Shown here piece after piece: positions 26,614-41,821 of a stretch of DNA of 64,000 nt. Positions within the stretch are counted from its first letter, which is position 1; each line of letters starts with the position of its first letter. Below the pieces are notes generated by a model. It made no database searches. It was not told the origin of the DNA and worked only from the letters and a program-made list of their open reading frames with translations. Source of the stretch: Mixophyes australis (taxonomy: Eukaryota > Chordata > Amphibia > Anura > Limnodynastidae); contig JAVHZZ010000004.1 of NCBI GenBank assembly GCA_036250195.1, positions 317,501,706 to 317,565,705 of the forward strand, written 5' to 3'. A program made the translations under genes and the position numbers.

Positions 26614-28514
26614 CTAGAAAACCTAAAAGGCAATACAACCCAAAATAAATATATCCGACTGGAAGATGTTGCCCAATGCCTAAAATGCCCAAAACAGGAA
26701 GCACTTTCTCACCAGAAATGGAACAAAAGAGAGAGCTTTGTTTTGGGTGATTTAAGCTTGGAATGAATTTAGATGGATTGTGCTTTGTGGATCGTGCATG
26801 CTTTGTGGATCCATCCTGGAAAGCCTTCTTTTTTTGGCAGTTGCCTTGAGAGATAACTTGTTAATTCCAATGTTGTTGAAGTTAAGTTGCCTATCAGATT
26901 TACAGTTTGAAGATAAACACCTAATTTTTCATCTTTTAAGCCACATTTACAAAAGCATAAAATTGTTGTTCCTTACATTTTGACACCATACAGACAGGAT
27001 GAATTTGCATATACAATGCCCTAAACAACACAGCACTGTCCTATAAAAGATACACAGGAAAGTGCTTAGTTTAGAGTGTTGAATACATTGTTATTTGCCT
27101 GAATTATAGAAAATAAAGGAAATTGACAACATTTCGAGATTTCCTGCTGCGTTTCCCATCATTCAAACTAGGAAGCATTTCATATAGTTCAGCTCTAATA
27201 AAATATACTGATAACAATTTGCAAATTGAAAAGTCAGAGATTTCAAAGACGAAAATAAAATGAAATAGTCTCACATGTATCCGATTTCAAAATAAATATA
27301 TCAGACTGGAAGATGTTGCCCAATGCCTACAATGCCCAAAACAGGAAGCACTTTCTCACCAGAAATGGAACAAAAGAGAGAGCTTTGTTTTGGGTGATTT
27401 AAGCTTGGAATGAATGTAGATGTAAATCTGAATATTCAGGAACAATAAATGAATACAAGTGAGAAAAGCCAAACACATTCATGTCTCTGTAAATATGTTT
27501 GCTACACTTACTTTATTAGCTCTATTAATTTGAAACCGTTGTGGATAAAAGTTTACAGTTCCCAGATAAACCAAACAGAAAGCACTTAACAATTTGGAAA
27601 TTGAAAAGTCAGAGATTTCAAAGACTCAAAAAATGTAATAGTCTTACATGTATCCTATTTCAAATAGGGTAATTGCTTACCTACAGTCAAGAAGTGGAGC
27701 TGTTCTAACAGGTTGATCTTCAGTTTGAGTTCCAAATTAAACTAAAATTCCCATGCACTTGTAATCCTTTTATAAGCCTAAACAATACAGTCACCAGCCA
27801 ATCTGAAGTGAGATGACCTTTTCTTTGTCTTTCCCCAATAGAGGGGTGGGGCAATCTGGCTTTAAGACAAATGGAGGTGCCTATTTCATTTACATATGCA
27901 TACAAGACACTCTCTGCATAACAATAGGCATGGCTTGGATGAAACTTTCAATCAGATGATTCCAGAGATTCCAAGGAACTTGCTTCCTGTAGATAATTGA
28001 CATCTTATATACTAAAGATCCTAATGAATTGTAATATTTTTCAATGTTATCATAAAACATTAAACATGTGTTGAAAATCTTAAGTTGTAACTAATGTGTA
28101 AAGCAATATGGAGAAATACCATATAAAGCATTGGTATATGCTAAATGGTGTCCAAATCCTATTGTATATAAGCATTCTAGAACCAGCAAGTGTTCTAGAA
28201 GACATCATAACAATGTCCCTAAATCTGAACATTCCAAATATATCTGTCTAGCAACTATACATTTTGTGGTGCTTTGTTGCAGTAAATAATACTGGCAAAT
28301 ATATGTATGAACAGATTAAAACATTAATCCTTTAAAAATTCTATGGATAGAAAGTGTTGTGCCATTAAACAAATATAGTGATGCACCATTTCTAGAGCAG
28401 GATGTTTAACATGCCCAAAATAACAACTGAATGCAAGCAAGCTAAGTATAAGAACTAGATTTTCAAGCTCAAAAATGGTCAAGGGAAGCACTGACGTTAG
28501 ATTTCTATGTAAAT
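26614..28514 (+). repeat. Monomer U15 (clade B, type X)
   Basis: Type X with G925 (aaccgttg) and G938; the G925 state is shared with U17 and U31 only. It starts an alternating X-Y run that continues to U19. Confidence 0.95.
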
Positions 28515-30415
28515 CTAGAAAACCTAAAAGGCAATACAACCCAAAATAAATATATCCGACTGGAAGATGTTGCCCAATGCCTACAATGCCCAAAACAGGA
28601 AGCACTTTCTCACCAGAAATGGAACAAAAGAGAGAGCTTTGTTTTGGGTGATTTAAGCTTGGAATGAATTTAGATGGATTGTGCTTTGTGGATCGTGCAT
28701 GCTTTGTGGATCCATCCTGGAAAGCCTTCTTTTTTTGGCAGTTGCCTTGAGAGATAACTTGTTAATTCCAATGTTGTTGAAGTTAAGTTGCCTATCAGAT
28801 TTACAGTTTGAAGATAAACACCTAATTTTTCATGTTTTAAGCCACATTTACAAAAGCATAAAATTGTTGTTCCTTACATTTTGACACCATACAGACAGGA
28901 TGAATTTGCATAAACAATGCCCTAAACAACACAGCACTGTCCTATAAAAGATACACAGGAAAGTGCTTAGTTTACAGTGTTGAATACATTGTTATTTGCC
29001 TGAATTATAGAAAATAAAGGAAATTGACAACATTTCAAGATTTCCTGCTGCGTTTCCCATCATTCAAACTAGGAAGCATTTCATATAGTTCAGCTCTAAT
29101 AAAATATACTGATAACAATTTGCAAATTGAAAAGTCAGAGATTTCAAAGACGAAAATAAAATGAAATAGTCTCACATGTATCCGATTTCAAAATAAATAT
29201 ATCAGACTGGAAGATGTTGCCCAATGCCTACAATGCCCAAAACAGGAAGCACTTTCTCACCAGAAATGGAACAAAAGAGAGAGCTTTGTTTTGGGTGATT
29301 TAAGCTTGGAATGAATGTAGATGTAAATCTGAATATTCAGGAACAATAAATGAATACAAGTGAGAAAAGCCAAACACATTCATGTCTCTGTAAATATGTT
29401 TGCTACACTTACTTTATTAGCTCTATTAATTTGAAACCATTGTGGATAAAAATTTACAGTTCCCAGATAAACCAAACAGAAAGCACTTAACAATTTGGAA
29501 ATTGAAAAGTCAGAGATTTCAAAGACTCAAAAAATGTAATAGTCTTACATGTATCCTATTTCAAATAGGGTAATTGCTTACCTACAGTCAAGAAGTGGAG
29601 CTGTTCTAACAGGTTGATCTTCAGTTTGAGTTCCAAATTAAACTAAAATTCCCATGCACTTGTAATCCTTTTATAAGCCTAAACAATACAGTCACCAGCC
29701 AATCTGAAGTGAGATGACCTTTTCTTTGTCTTTCCCCAATAGAGGGGTGGGGCAATCTGGCTTTAAGACAAATGGAGGTGCCTATTTCATTTACATATGC
29801 ATACAAGACACTCTCTGCATAACAATAGGCATGGCTTGGATGAAACTTTCAATCAGATGATTCCAGAGATTCCAAGGAACTTGCTTCCTGTAGATAATTG
29901 ACATCTTATATACTAAAGATCCTAATGAATTGTAATATTTTTCAATGTTATCATAAAACATTAAACATGTGTTGAAAATCTTAAGTTGTAACTAATGTGT
30001 AAAGCAATATGGAGAAATACCATATAAAGCATTGGTATATGCTAAATGGTGTCCAAATCCTATTGTATATAAGCATTCTAGAACCAGCAAGTGTTCTAGA
30101 AGACATCATAACAATGTCCCTAAATCTGAACATTCCAAATATATCTGTCTAGCAACTATACATTTTGTGGTGCTTTGTTGCAGTAAATAATACTGGCAAA
30201 TATATGTATGAACAGATTAAAACATTAATCCTTTAAAAATTCTATGGATAGAAAGTGTTGTGCCATTAAACAAATATAGTGATGCACCATTTCTAGAGCA
30301 GGATGTTTAACGTGCCCAAAATAACAACTGAATGCAAGCAAGCTAAGTATAAGAACTAGATTTTCAAGCTCAAAAATGGTCAAGGGAAGCACTGACGTTA
30401 GATTTCTATGTAAAT
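28515..30415 (+). repeat. Monomer U16 (clade B, type Y)
   Basis: Type Y with C70, A399, C461, A523, G638, A938 and G1798. Confidence 0.95.
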
Positions 30416-32316
30416 CTAGAAAACCTAAAAGGCAATACAACCCAAAATAAATATATCCGACTGGAAGATGTTGCCCAATGCCTAAAATGCCCAAAACAGG
30501 AAGCACTTTCTCACCAGAAATGGAACAAAAGAGAGAGCTTTGTTTTGGGTGATTTAAGCTTGGAATGAATTTAGATGGATTGTGCTTTGTGGATCGTGCA
30601 TGCTTTGTGGATCCATCCTGGAAAGCCTTCTTTTTTTGGCAGTTGCCTTGAGAGATAACTTGTTAATTCCAATGTTGTTGAAGTTAAGTTGCCTATCAGA
30701 TTTACAGTTTGAAGATAAACACCTAATTTTTCATCTTTTAAGCCACATTTACAAAAGCATAAAATTGTTGTTCCTTACATTTTGACACCATACAGACAGG
30801 ATGAATTTGCATATACAATGCCCTAAACAACACAGCACTGTCCTATAAAAGATACACAGGAAAGTGCTTAGTTTAGAGTGTTGAATACATTGTTATTTGC
30901 CTGAATTATAGAAAATAAAGGAAATTGACAACATTTCGAGATTTCCTGCTGCGTTTCCCATCATTCAAACTAGGAAGCATTTCATATAGTTCAGCTCTAA
31001 TAAAATATACTGATAACAATTTGCAAATTGAAAAGTCAGAGATTTCAAAGACGAAAATAAAATGAAATAGTCTCACATGTATCCGATTTCAAAATAAATA
31101 TATCAGACTGGAAGATGTTGCCCAATGCCTACAATGCCCAAAACAGGAAGCACTTTCTCACCAGAAATGGAACAAAAGAGAGAGCTTTGTTTTGGGTGAT
31201 TTAAGCTTGGAATGAATGTAGATGTAAATCTGAATATTCAGGAACAATAAATGAATACAAGTGAGAAAAGCCAAACACATTCATGTCTCTGTAAATATGT
31301 TTGCTACACTTACTTTATTAGCTCTATTAATTTGAAACCGTTGTGGATAAAAGTTTACAGTTCCCAGATAAACCAAACAGAAAGCACTTAACAATTTGGA
31401 AATTGAAAAGTCAGAGATTTCAAAGACTCAAAAAATGTAATAGTCTTACATGTATCCTATTTCAAATAGGGTAATTGCTTACCTACAGTCAAGAAGTGGA
31501 GCTGTTCTAACAGGTTGATCTTCAGTTTGAGTTCCAAATTAAACTAAAATTCCCATGCACTTGTAATCCTTTTATAAGCCTAAACAATACAGTCACCAGC
31601 CAATCTGAAGTGAGATGACCTTTTCTTTGTCTTTCCCCAATAGAGGGGTGGGGCAATCTGGCTTTAAGACAAATGGAGGTGCCTATTTCATTTACATATG
31701 CATACAAGACACTCTCTGCATAACAATAGGCATGGCTTGGATGAAACTTTCAATCAGATGATTCCAGAGATTCCAAGGAACTTGCTTCCTGTAGATAATT
31801 GACATCTTATATACTAAAGATCCTAATGAATTGTAATATTTTTCAATGTTATCATAAAACATTAAACATGTGTTGAAAATCTTAAGTTGTAACTAATGTG
31901 TAAAGCAATATGGAGAAATACCATATAAAGCATTGGTATATGCTAAATGGTGTCCAAATCCTATTGTATATAAGCATTCTAGAACCAGCAAGTGTTCTAG
32001 AAGACATCATAACAATGTCCCTAAATCTGAACATTCCAAATATATCTGTCTAGCAACTATACATTTTGTGGTGCTTTGTTGCAGTAAATAATACTGGCAA
32101 ATATATGTATGAACAGATTAAAACATTAATCCTTTAAAAATTCTATGGATAGAAAGTGTTGTGCCATTAAACAAATATAGTGATGCACCATTTCTAGAGC
32201 AGGATGTTTAACATGCCCAAAATAACAACTGAATGCAAGCAAGCTAAGTATAAGAACTAGATTTTCAAGCTCAAAAATGGTCAAGGGAAGCACTGACGTT
32301 AGATTTCTATGTAAAT
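30416..32316 (+). repeat. Monomer U17 (clade B, type X)
   Basis: Type X with G925 and G938 and A1798. Identical to U15 at every marker I scored. Confidence 0.95.
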
Positions 32317-34217
32317 CTAGAAAACCTAAAAGGCAATACAACCCAAAATAAATATATCCGACTGGAAGATGTTGCCCAATGCCTACAATGCCCAAAACAG
32401 GAAGCACTTTCTCACCAGAAATGGAACAAAAGAGAGAGCTTTGTTTTGGGTGATTTAAGCTTGGAATGAATTTAGATGGATTGTGCTTTGTGGATCGTGC
32501 ATGCTTTGTGGATCCATCCTGGAAAGCCTTCTTTTTTTGGCAGTTGCCTTGAGAGATAACTTGTTAATTCCAATGTTGTTGAAGTTAAGTTGCCTATCAG
32601 ATTTACAGTTTGAAGATAAACACCTAATTTTTCATGTTTTAAGCCACATTTACAAAAGCATAAAATTGTTGTTCCTTACATTTTGACACCATACAGACAG
32701 GATGAATTTGCATAAACAATGCCCTAAACAACACAGCACTGTCCTATAAAAGATACACAGGAAAGTGCTTAGTTTACAGTGTTGAATACATTGTTATTTG
32801 CCTGAATTATAGAAAATAAAGGAAATTGACAACATTTCAAGATTTCCTGCTGCGTTTCCCATCATTCAAACTAGGAAGCATTTCATATAGTTCAGCTCTA
32901 ATAAAATATACTGATAACAATTTGCAAATTGAAAAGTCAGAGATTTCAAAGACAAAAATAAAATGAAATAGTCTCACATGTATCCGATTTCAAAATAAAT
33001 ATATCAGACTGGAAGATGTTGCCCAATGCCTACAATGCCCAAAACAGGAAGCACTTTCTCACCAGAAATGGAACAAAAGAGAGAGCTTTGTTTTGGGTGA
33101 TTTAAGCTTGGAATGAATGTAGATGTAAATCTGAATATTCAGGAACAATAAATGAATACAAGTGAGAAAAGCCAAACACATTCATGTCTCTGTAAATATG
33201 TTTGCTACACTTACTTTATTAGCTCTATTAATTTGAAACCATTGTGGATAAAAATTTACAGTTCCCAGATAAACCAAACAGAAAGCACTTAACAATTTGG
33301 AAATTGAAAAGTCAGAGATTTCAAAGACTCAAAAAATGTAATAGTCTTACATGTATCCTATTTCAAATAGGGTAATTGCTTACCTACAGTCAAGAAGTGG
33401 AGCTGTTCTAACAGGTTGATCTTCAGTTTGAGTTCCAAATTAAACTAAAATTCCCATGCACTTGTAATCCTTTTATAAGCCTAAACAATACAGTCACCAG
33501 CCAATCTGAAGTGAGATGACCTTTTCTTTGTCTTTCCCCAATAGAGGGGTGGGGCAATCTGGCTTTAAGACAAATGGAGGTGCCTATTTCATTTACATAT
33601 GCATACAAGACACTCTCTGCATAACAATAGGCATGGCTTGGATGAAACTTTCAATCAGATGATTCCAGAGATTCCAAGGAACTTGCTTCCTGTAGATAAT
33701 TGACATCTTATATACTAAAGATCCTAATGAATTGTAATATTTTTCAATGTTATCATAAAACATTAAACATGTGTTGAAAATCTTAAGTTGTAACTAATGT
33801 GTAAAGCAATATGGAGAAATACCATATAAAGCATTGGTATATGCTAAATGGTGTCCAAATCCTATTGTATATAAGCATTCTAGAACCAGCAAGTGTTCTA
33901 GAAGACATCATAACAATGTCCCTAAATCTGAACATTCCAAATATATCTGTCTAGCAACTATACATTTTGTGGTGCTTTGTTGCAGTAAATAATACTGGCA
34001 AATATATGTATGAACAGATTAAAACATTAATCCTTTAAAAATTCTATGGATAGAAAGTGTTGTGCCATTAAACAAATATAGTGATGCACCATTTCTAGAG
34101 CAGGATGTTTAACATGCCCAAAATAACAACTGAATGCAAGCAAGCTAAGTATAAGAACTAGATTTTCAAGCTCAAAAATGGTCAAGGGAAGCACTGACGT
34201 TAGATTTCTATGTAAAT
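32317..34217 (+). repeat. Monomer U18 (clade B, type Y)
   Basis: Type Y with A399, C461, A638 and A1798. Same marker set as U33, apart from a private base in U33. Confidence 0.95.
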
Positions 34218-36118
34218 CTAGAAAACCTAAAAGGCAATACAACCCAAAATAAATATATCCGACTGGAAGATGTTGCCCAATGCCTAAAATGCCCAAAACA
34301 GGAAGCACTTTCTCACCAGAAATGGAACAAAAGAGAGAGCTTTGTTTTGGGTGATTTAAGCTTGGAATGAATTTAGATGGATTGTGCTTTGTGGATCGTG
34401 CATGCTTTGTGGATCCATCCTGGAAAGCCTTCTTTTTTTGGCAGTTGCCTTGAGAGATAACTTGTTAATTCCAATGTTGTTGAAGTTAAGTTGCCTATCA
34501 GATTTACAGTTTGAAGATAAACACCTAATTTTTCATCTTTTAAGCCACATTTACAAAAGCATAAAATTGTTGTTCCTTACATTTTGACACCATACAGACA
34601 GGATGAATTTGCATATACAATGCCCTAAACAACACAGCACTGTCCTATAAAAGATACACAGGAAAGTGCTTAGTTTAGAGTGTTGAATACATTGTTATTT
34701 GCCTGAATTATAGAAAATAAAGGAAATTGACAACATTTTGAGATTTCCTGCTGCGTTTCCCATCATTCAAACTAGGAAGCATTTCATATAGTTCAGCTCT
34801 AATAAAATATACTGATAACAATTTGCAAATTGAAAAGTCAGAGATTTCAAAGACGAAAATAAAATGAAATAGTCTCACATGTATCCGATTTCAAAATAAA
34901 TATATCAGACTGGAAGATGTTGCCCAATGCCTACAATGCCCAAAACAGGAAGCACTTTCTCACCAGAAATGGAACAAAAGAGAGAGCTTTGTTTTGGGTG
35001 ATTTAAGCTTGGAATGAATGTAGATGTAAATCTGAATATTCAGGAACAATAAATGAATACAAGTGAGAAAAGCCAAACACATTCATGTCTCTGTAAATAT
35101 GTTTGCTACACTTACTTTATTAGCTCTATTAATTTGAAACCATTGTGGATAAAAATTTACAGTTCCCAGATAAACCAAACAGAAAGCACTTAACAATTTG
35201 GAAATTGAAAAGTCAGAGATTTCAAAGACTCAAAAAATGTAATAGTCTTACATGTATCCTATTTCAAATAGGGTAATTGCTTACCTACAGTCAAGAAGTG
35301 GAGCTGTTCTAACAGGTTGATCTTCAGTTTGAGTTCCAAATTAAACTAAAATTCCCATGCACTTGTAATCCTTTTATAAGCCTAAACAATACAGTCACCA
35401 GCCAATCTGAAGTGAGATGACCTTTTCTTTGTCTTTCCCCAATAGAGGGGTGGGGCAATCTGGCTTTAAGACAAATGGAGGTGCCTATTTCATTTACATA
35501 TGCATACAAGACACTCTCTGCATAACAATAGGCATGGCTTGGATGAAACTTTCAATCAGATGATTCCAGAGATTCCAAGGAACTTGCTTCCTGTAGATAA
35601 TTGACATCTTATATACTAAAGATCCTAATGAATTGTAATATTTTTCAATGTTATCATAAAACATTAAACATGTGTTGAAAATCTTAAGTTGTAACTAATG
35701 TGTAAAGCAATATGGAGAAATACCATATAAAGCATTGGTATATGCTAAATGGTGTCCAAATCCTATTGTATATAAGCATTCTAGAACCAGCAAGTGTTCT
35801 AGAAGACATCATAACAATGTCCCTAAATCTGAACATTCCAAATATATCTGTCTAGCAACTATACATTTTGTGGTGCTTTGTTGCAGTAAATAATACTGGC
35901 AAATATATGTATGAACAGATTAAAACATTAATCCTTTAAAAATGCTATGGATAGAAAGTGTTGTGCCATTAAACAAATATAGTGATGCACCATTTCTAGA
36001 GCAGGATGTTTAACATGCCCAAAATAACAACTGAATGCAAGCAAGCTAAGTATAAGAACTAGATTTTCAAGCTCAAAAATGGTCAAGGGAAGCACTGACG
36101 TTAGATTTCTATGTAAAT
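34218..36118 (+). repeat. Monomer U19 (B/A hybrid)
   Basis: The first three quarters are clade B type X (A70, C320, A1123, A1461), with a private ttttgagatt near 34739. The last quarter carries the clade A state G1727. The switch lies between unit positions 1461 and 1727, immediately before the clade A block U20-U23. Confidence 0.93.
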
Positions 36119-38019
36119 CTAGAAAACCTAAAAGGCAATACAACCCAAAATAAATATATCCGACTGGAAGATGTTGCCCAATGCCTACAATGCCCAAAAC
36201 AGGAAGCACTTTCTCACCAGAAATGGAACAAAAGAGAGAGCTTTGTTTTGGGTGATTTAAGCTTGGAATGAATTTAGATGGATTGTGCTTTGTGGATCGT
36301 GCATGCTTTGTGGATAAATCCTGGAAAGCCTTCTTTTTTTGGCAGTTGCCTTGAGAGATAACTTGTTAATTCCAATGTTGTTGAAGTTAAGTTGCCTATC
36401 AGATTTACAGTTTGAAGATAAACACCTAATTTTTCATGTTTTAAGCCACATTTACAAAAGCATAAAATTGTTGTTCCTTACATTTTGACACCATACAGAC
36501 AGGATGAATTTGCATATACAATGCCCTAAACAACACAGCACTGTCCTATAAAAGATACACAGGAAAGTGCTTAGTTTAGAGTGTTGAATACATTGTTATT
36601 TGCCTGAATTATAGAAAATAAAGGAAATTGACAACATTTCAAGATTTCCTGCTGCGTTTCCCATCATTCAAACTAGGAAGCATTTCATATAGTTCAGCTC
36701 TAATAAAATATACTGATAACAATTTGCAAATTGAAAAGTCAGAGATTTCAAAGACGAAAATAAAATGAAATAGTCTCACATGTATCCGATTTCAAAATAA
36801 ATATATCAGACTGGAAGATGTTGCCCAATGCCTACAATGCCCAAAACAGGAAGCACTTTCTCACCAGAAATGGAACAAAAGAGAGAGCTTTGTTTTGGGT
36901 GATTTAAGCTTGGAATGAATGTAGATGTAAATCTGAATATTCAGGAACAATAAATGAATACAAGTGAGAAAAGCCAAACACATTCATGTCTCTGTAAATA
37001 TGTTTGCTACACTTACTTTATTAGCTCTATTAATTTGAAACCATTGTGGATAAAAATTTACAGTTCCCAGATAAACCAAACAGAAAGCACTTAACAATTT
37101 GGAAATTGAAAAGTCAGAGATTTCAAAGACTCAAAAAATGTAATAGTCTTACATGTATCCTATTTCAAATAGGGTAATTGCTTACCTACAGTCAAGAAGT
37201 GGAGCTGTTCTAACAAGTTGATCTTCAGTTTGAGTTCCAAGTTAAACTAAAATTCCCATGCACTTGTAATCCTTTTATAAGCCTAAACAATACAGTCACC
37301 AGCCAATCTGAAGTGAGATGACCTTTTCTTTGTCTTTCCCCAATAGAGGGGTGGGGCAATCTGGCTTTAAGACAAATGGAGGTGCCTATTTCATTTACAT
37401 ATGCATACAAGACACTCTCTGCATAACAATAGGCATGGCTTGGATGAAACTTTCAATCAGATGATTCCAGAGATTCCAAGGAACTTGCTTCCTGTAGATA
37501 ATTGACATCTTATATACTAAAGATCCTAATGAATTGTAATATTTTTCAATGTTATCATAAAACATTAAACATGTGTTGGAAATCTTAAGTTGTAACTAAT
37601 GTGTAAAGCAATATGGAGAAATACCATATAAAGCATTGGTATATGCTAAATGGTGTCCAAATCCTATTGTATATAAGCATTCTAGAACCAGCAAGTGTTC
37701 TAGAAGACATCATAACAATGTCCCTAAATCTGAACATTCCAAATATATCTGTCTAGCAACTATACATTTTGTGGTGCTTTGTTGCAGTAAATAATACTGG
37801 CAAATATATGTATGAACAGATTAAAACATTAATCCTTTAAAAATGCTATGGATAGAAAGTGTTGTGCCATTAAACAAATATAGTGATGCACCATTTCTAG
37901 AGCAGGATGTTTAACATGCCCAAAATAACAACTGAATGCAAGCAAGCTAAGTATAAGAACTAGATTTTCAAGCTCAAAAATGGTCAAGGGAAGCACTGAC
38001 GTTAGATTTCTATGTAAAT
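36119..38019 (+). repeat. Monomer U20 (clade A)
   Basis: A1098 as in U7 and U22, with clade A states at 1123, 1461 and 1727. A private change ggataaatcc for ggatccatcc near 36313 removes a BamHI site that most units carry and places a stop in a small recurring frame. Confidence 0.95.
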
Positions 38020-39920
38020 CTAGAAAACCTAAAAGGCAATACAACCCAAAATAAATATATCCGACTGGAAGATGTTGCCCAATGCCTACAATGCCCAAAA
38101 CAGGAAGCACTTTCTCACCAGAAATGGAACAAAAGAGAGAGCTTTGTTTTGGGTGATTTAAGCTTGGAATGAATTTAGATGGATTGTGCTTTGTGGATCG
38201 TGCATGCTTTGTGGATCCATCCTGGAAAGCCTTCTTTTTTTGGCAGTTGCCTTGAGAGATAACTTGTTAATTCCAATGTTGTTGAAGTTAAGTTGCCTAT
38301 CAGATTTACAGGTTGAAGATAAACACCTAATTTTTCATGTTTTAAGCCACATTTACAAAAGCATAAAATTGTTGTTCCTTACATTTTGACACCATACAGA
38401 CAGGATGAATTTGCATATACAATGCCCTAAACAACACAGCACTGTCCTATAAAAGATACACAGGAAAGTGCTTAGTTTAGAGTGTTGAATACATTGTTAT
38501 TTGCCTGAATTATAGAAAATAAAGGAAATTGACAACATTTCGAGATTTCCTGCTGCGTTTCCCATCATTCAAACTAGGAAGCATTTCATATAGTTCAGCT
38601 CTAATAAAATATACTAATAACAATTTGCAAATTGAAAAGTCAGAGATTTCAAAGACAAAAATAAAATGAAATAGTCTCACATGTATCCGATTTCAAAATA
38701 AATATATCAGACTGGAAGATGTTGCCCAATGCCTACAATGCCCAAAACAGGAAGCACTTTCTCACCAGAAATGGAACAAAAGAGAGAGCTTTGTTTTGGG
38801 TGATTTAAGCTTGGAATGAATGTAGATGTAAATCTGAATATTCAGGAACAATAAATGAATACAAGTGAGAAAAGCCAAACACATTCATGTCTCTGTAAAT
38901 ATGTTTGCTACACTTACTTTATTAGCTGTATTAATTTGAAACCATTGTGGATAAAAGTTTACAGTTCCCAGATAAACCAAACAGAAAGCACTTAACAATT
39001 TGGAAATTGAAAAGTCAGAGATTTCAAAGACTCAAAAAATGTAATAGTCTTACATGTATCCTATTTCAAATAGGGTAATTGCTTACCTACAGTCAAGAAG
39101 TGGAGCTGTTCTAACAGGTTGATCTTCAGTTTGAGTTCCAAGTTAAACTAAAATTCCCATGCACTTGTAATCCTTTTATAAGCCTAAACAATACAGTCAC
39201 CAGCCAATCTGAAGTGAGATGACCTTTTCTTTGTCTTTCCCCAATAGAGGGGTGGGGCAATCTGGCTTTAAGACAAATGGAGGTGCCTATTTCATTTACA
39301 TATGCATACAAGACACTCTCTGCATAACAATAGGCATGGCTTGGATGAAACTTTCAATCAGATGATTCCAGAGATTCCAAGGAACTTGCTTCCTGTAGAT
39401 AATTGACATCTTATATACTAAAGATCCTAATGAATTGTAATATTTTTCAATGTTATCATAAAACATTAAACATGTGTTGAAAATCTTAAGTTGTAACTAA
39501 TGTGTAAAGCAATATGGAGAAATACCATATAAAGCATTGGTATATGCTAAATGGTGTCCAAATCCTATTGTATATAAGCATTCTAGAACCAGCAAGTGTT
39601 CTAGAAGACATCATAACAATGTCCCTAAATCTGAACATTCCAAATATATCTGTCTAGCAACTATACATTTTGTGGTGCTTTGTTGCAGTAAATAATACTG
39701 GCAAATATATGTATGAACAGATTAAAACATTAATCCTTTAAAAATGCTATGGATAGAAAGTGTTGTGCCATTAAACAAATATAGTGATGCACCATTTCTA
39801 GAGCAGGATGTTTAACATGCCCAAAATAACAACTGAATGCAAACAAGCTAAGTATAAGAACTAGATTTTCAAGCTCAAAAATGGTCAAGGGAAGCACTAA
39901 CGTTAGATTTCTATGTAAAT
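38020..39920 (+). repeat. Monomer U21 (clade A)
   Basis: G293, G523, A638, G909, G938, A1824 and A1880, as in U8 and U23. Private actaataac near 38615. A1461, otherwise typical of clade B, is found here. Confidence 0.95.
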
Positions 39921-41821
39921 CTAGAAAACCTAAAAGGCAATACAACCCAAAATAAATATATCCGACTGGAAGATGTTGCCCAATGCCTACAATGCCCAAA
40001 ACAGGAAGCACTTTCTCACCAGAAATGGAACAAAAGAGAGAGCTTTGTTTTGGGTGATTTAAGCTTGGAATGAATTTAGATGGATTGTGCTTTGTGGATC
40101 GTGCATGCTTTGTGGATCCATCCTGGGAAGCCTTCTTTTTTTGGCAGTTGCCTTGAGAGATAACTTGTTAATTCCAATGTTGTCGAAGTTAAGTTGCCTA
40201 TCAGATTTACAGTTTGAAGATAAACACCTAATTTTTCATGTTTTAAGCCACATTTACAAAAGCATAAAATTGTTGTTCCTTACATTTTGACACCATACAG
40301 ACAGGATGAATTTGCATATACAATGCCCTAAACAACACAGCACTGTCCTATAAAAGATACACAGGAAAGTGCTTAGTTTAGAGTGTTGAATACATTGTTA
40401 TTTGCCTGAATTATAGAAAATAAAGGAAATTGACAACATTTCAAGATTTCCTGCTGCGTTTCCCATCATTCAAACTAGGAAGCATTTCATATAGTTCAGC
40501 TCTAATAAAATATACTGATAACAATTTGCAAATTGAAAAGTCAGAGATTTCAAAGACGAAAATAAAATGAAATAGTCTCACATGTATCCGATTTCAAAAT
40601 AAATATATCAGACTGGAAGATGTTGCCCAATGCCTACAATGCCCAAAACAGGAAGCACTTTCTCACCAGAAATGGAACAAAAGAGAGAGCTTTGTTTTGG
40701 GTGATTTAAGCTTGGAATGAATGTAGATGTAAATCTGAATATTCAGGAACAATAAATGAATACAAGTGAGAAAAGCCAAACACATTCATGTCTCTGTAAA
40801 TATGTTTGCTACACTTACTTTATTAGCTCTATTAATTTGAAACCATTGTGGATAAAAATTTACAGTTCCCAGATAAACCAAACAGAAAGCACTTAACAAT
40901 TTGGAAATTGAAAAGTCAGAGATTTCAAAGACTCAAAAAATGTAATAGTCTTACATGTATCCTATTTCAAATAGGGTAATTGCTTACCTACAGTCAAGAA
41001 GTGGAGCTGTTCTAACAAGTTGATCTTCAGTTTGAGTTCCAAGTTAAACTAAAATTCCCATGCACTTGTAATCCTTTTATAAGCCTAAACAATACAGTCA
41101 CCAGCCAATCTGAAGTGAGATGACCTTTTCTTTGTCTTTCCCCAATAGAGGGGTGGGGCAATCTGGCTTTAAGACAAATGGAGGTGCCTATTTCATTTAC
41201 ATATGCATACAAGACACTCTCTGCATAACAATAGGCATGGCTTGGATGAAACTTTCAATCAGATGATTCCAGAGATTCCAAGGAACTTGCTTCCTGTAGA
41301 TAATTGACATCTTATATACTAAAGATCCTAATGAATTGTAATATTTTTCAATGTTATCATAAAACATTAAACATGTGTTGGAAATCTTAAGTTGTAACTA
41401 ATGTGTAAAGCAATATGGAGAAATACCATATAAAGCATTGGTATATGCTAAATGGTGTCCAAATCCTATTGTATATAAGCATTCTAGAACCAGCAAGTGT
41501 TCTAGAAGACATCATAACAATGTCCCTAAATCTGAACATTCCAAATATATCTGTCTAGCAACTATACATTTTGTGGTGCTTTGTTGCAGTAAATAATACT
41601 GGCAAATATATGTATGAACAGATTAAAACATTAATCCTTTAAAAATGCTATGGATAGAAAGTGTTGTGCCATTAAACAAATATAGTGATGCACCATTTCT
41701 AGAGCAGGATGTTTAACATGCCCAAAATAACAACTGAATGCAAGCAAGCTAAGTATAAGAACTAGATTTTCAAGCTCAAAAATGGTCAAGGGAAGCACTG
41801 ACGTTAGATTTCTATGTAAAT
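39921..41821 (+). repeat. Monomer U22 (clade A)
   Basis: A1098 (41016) links it to U7 and U20. G207 and C264. It is 15 units (28,515 bp) downstream of U7. Confidence 0.95.
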
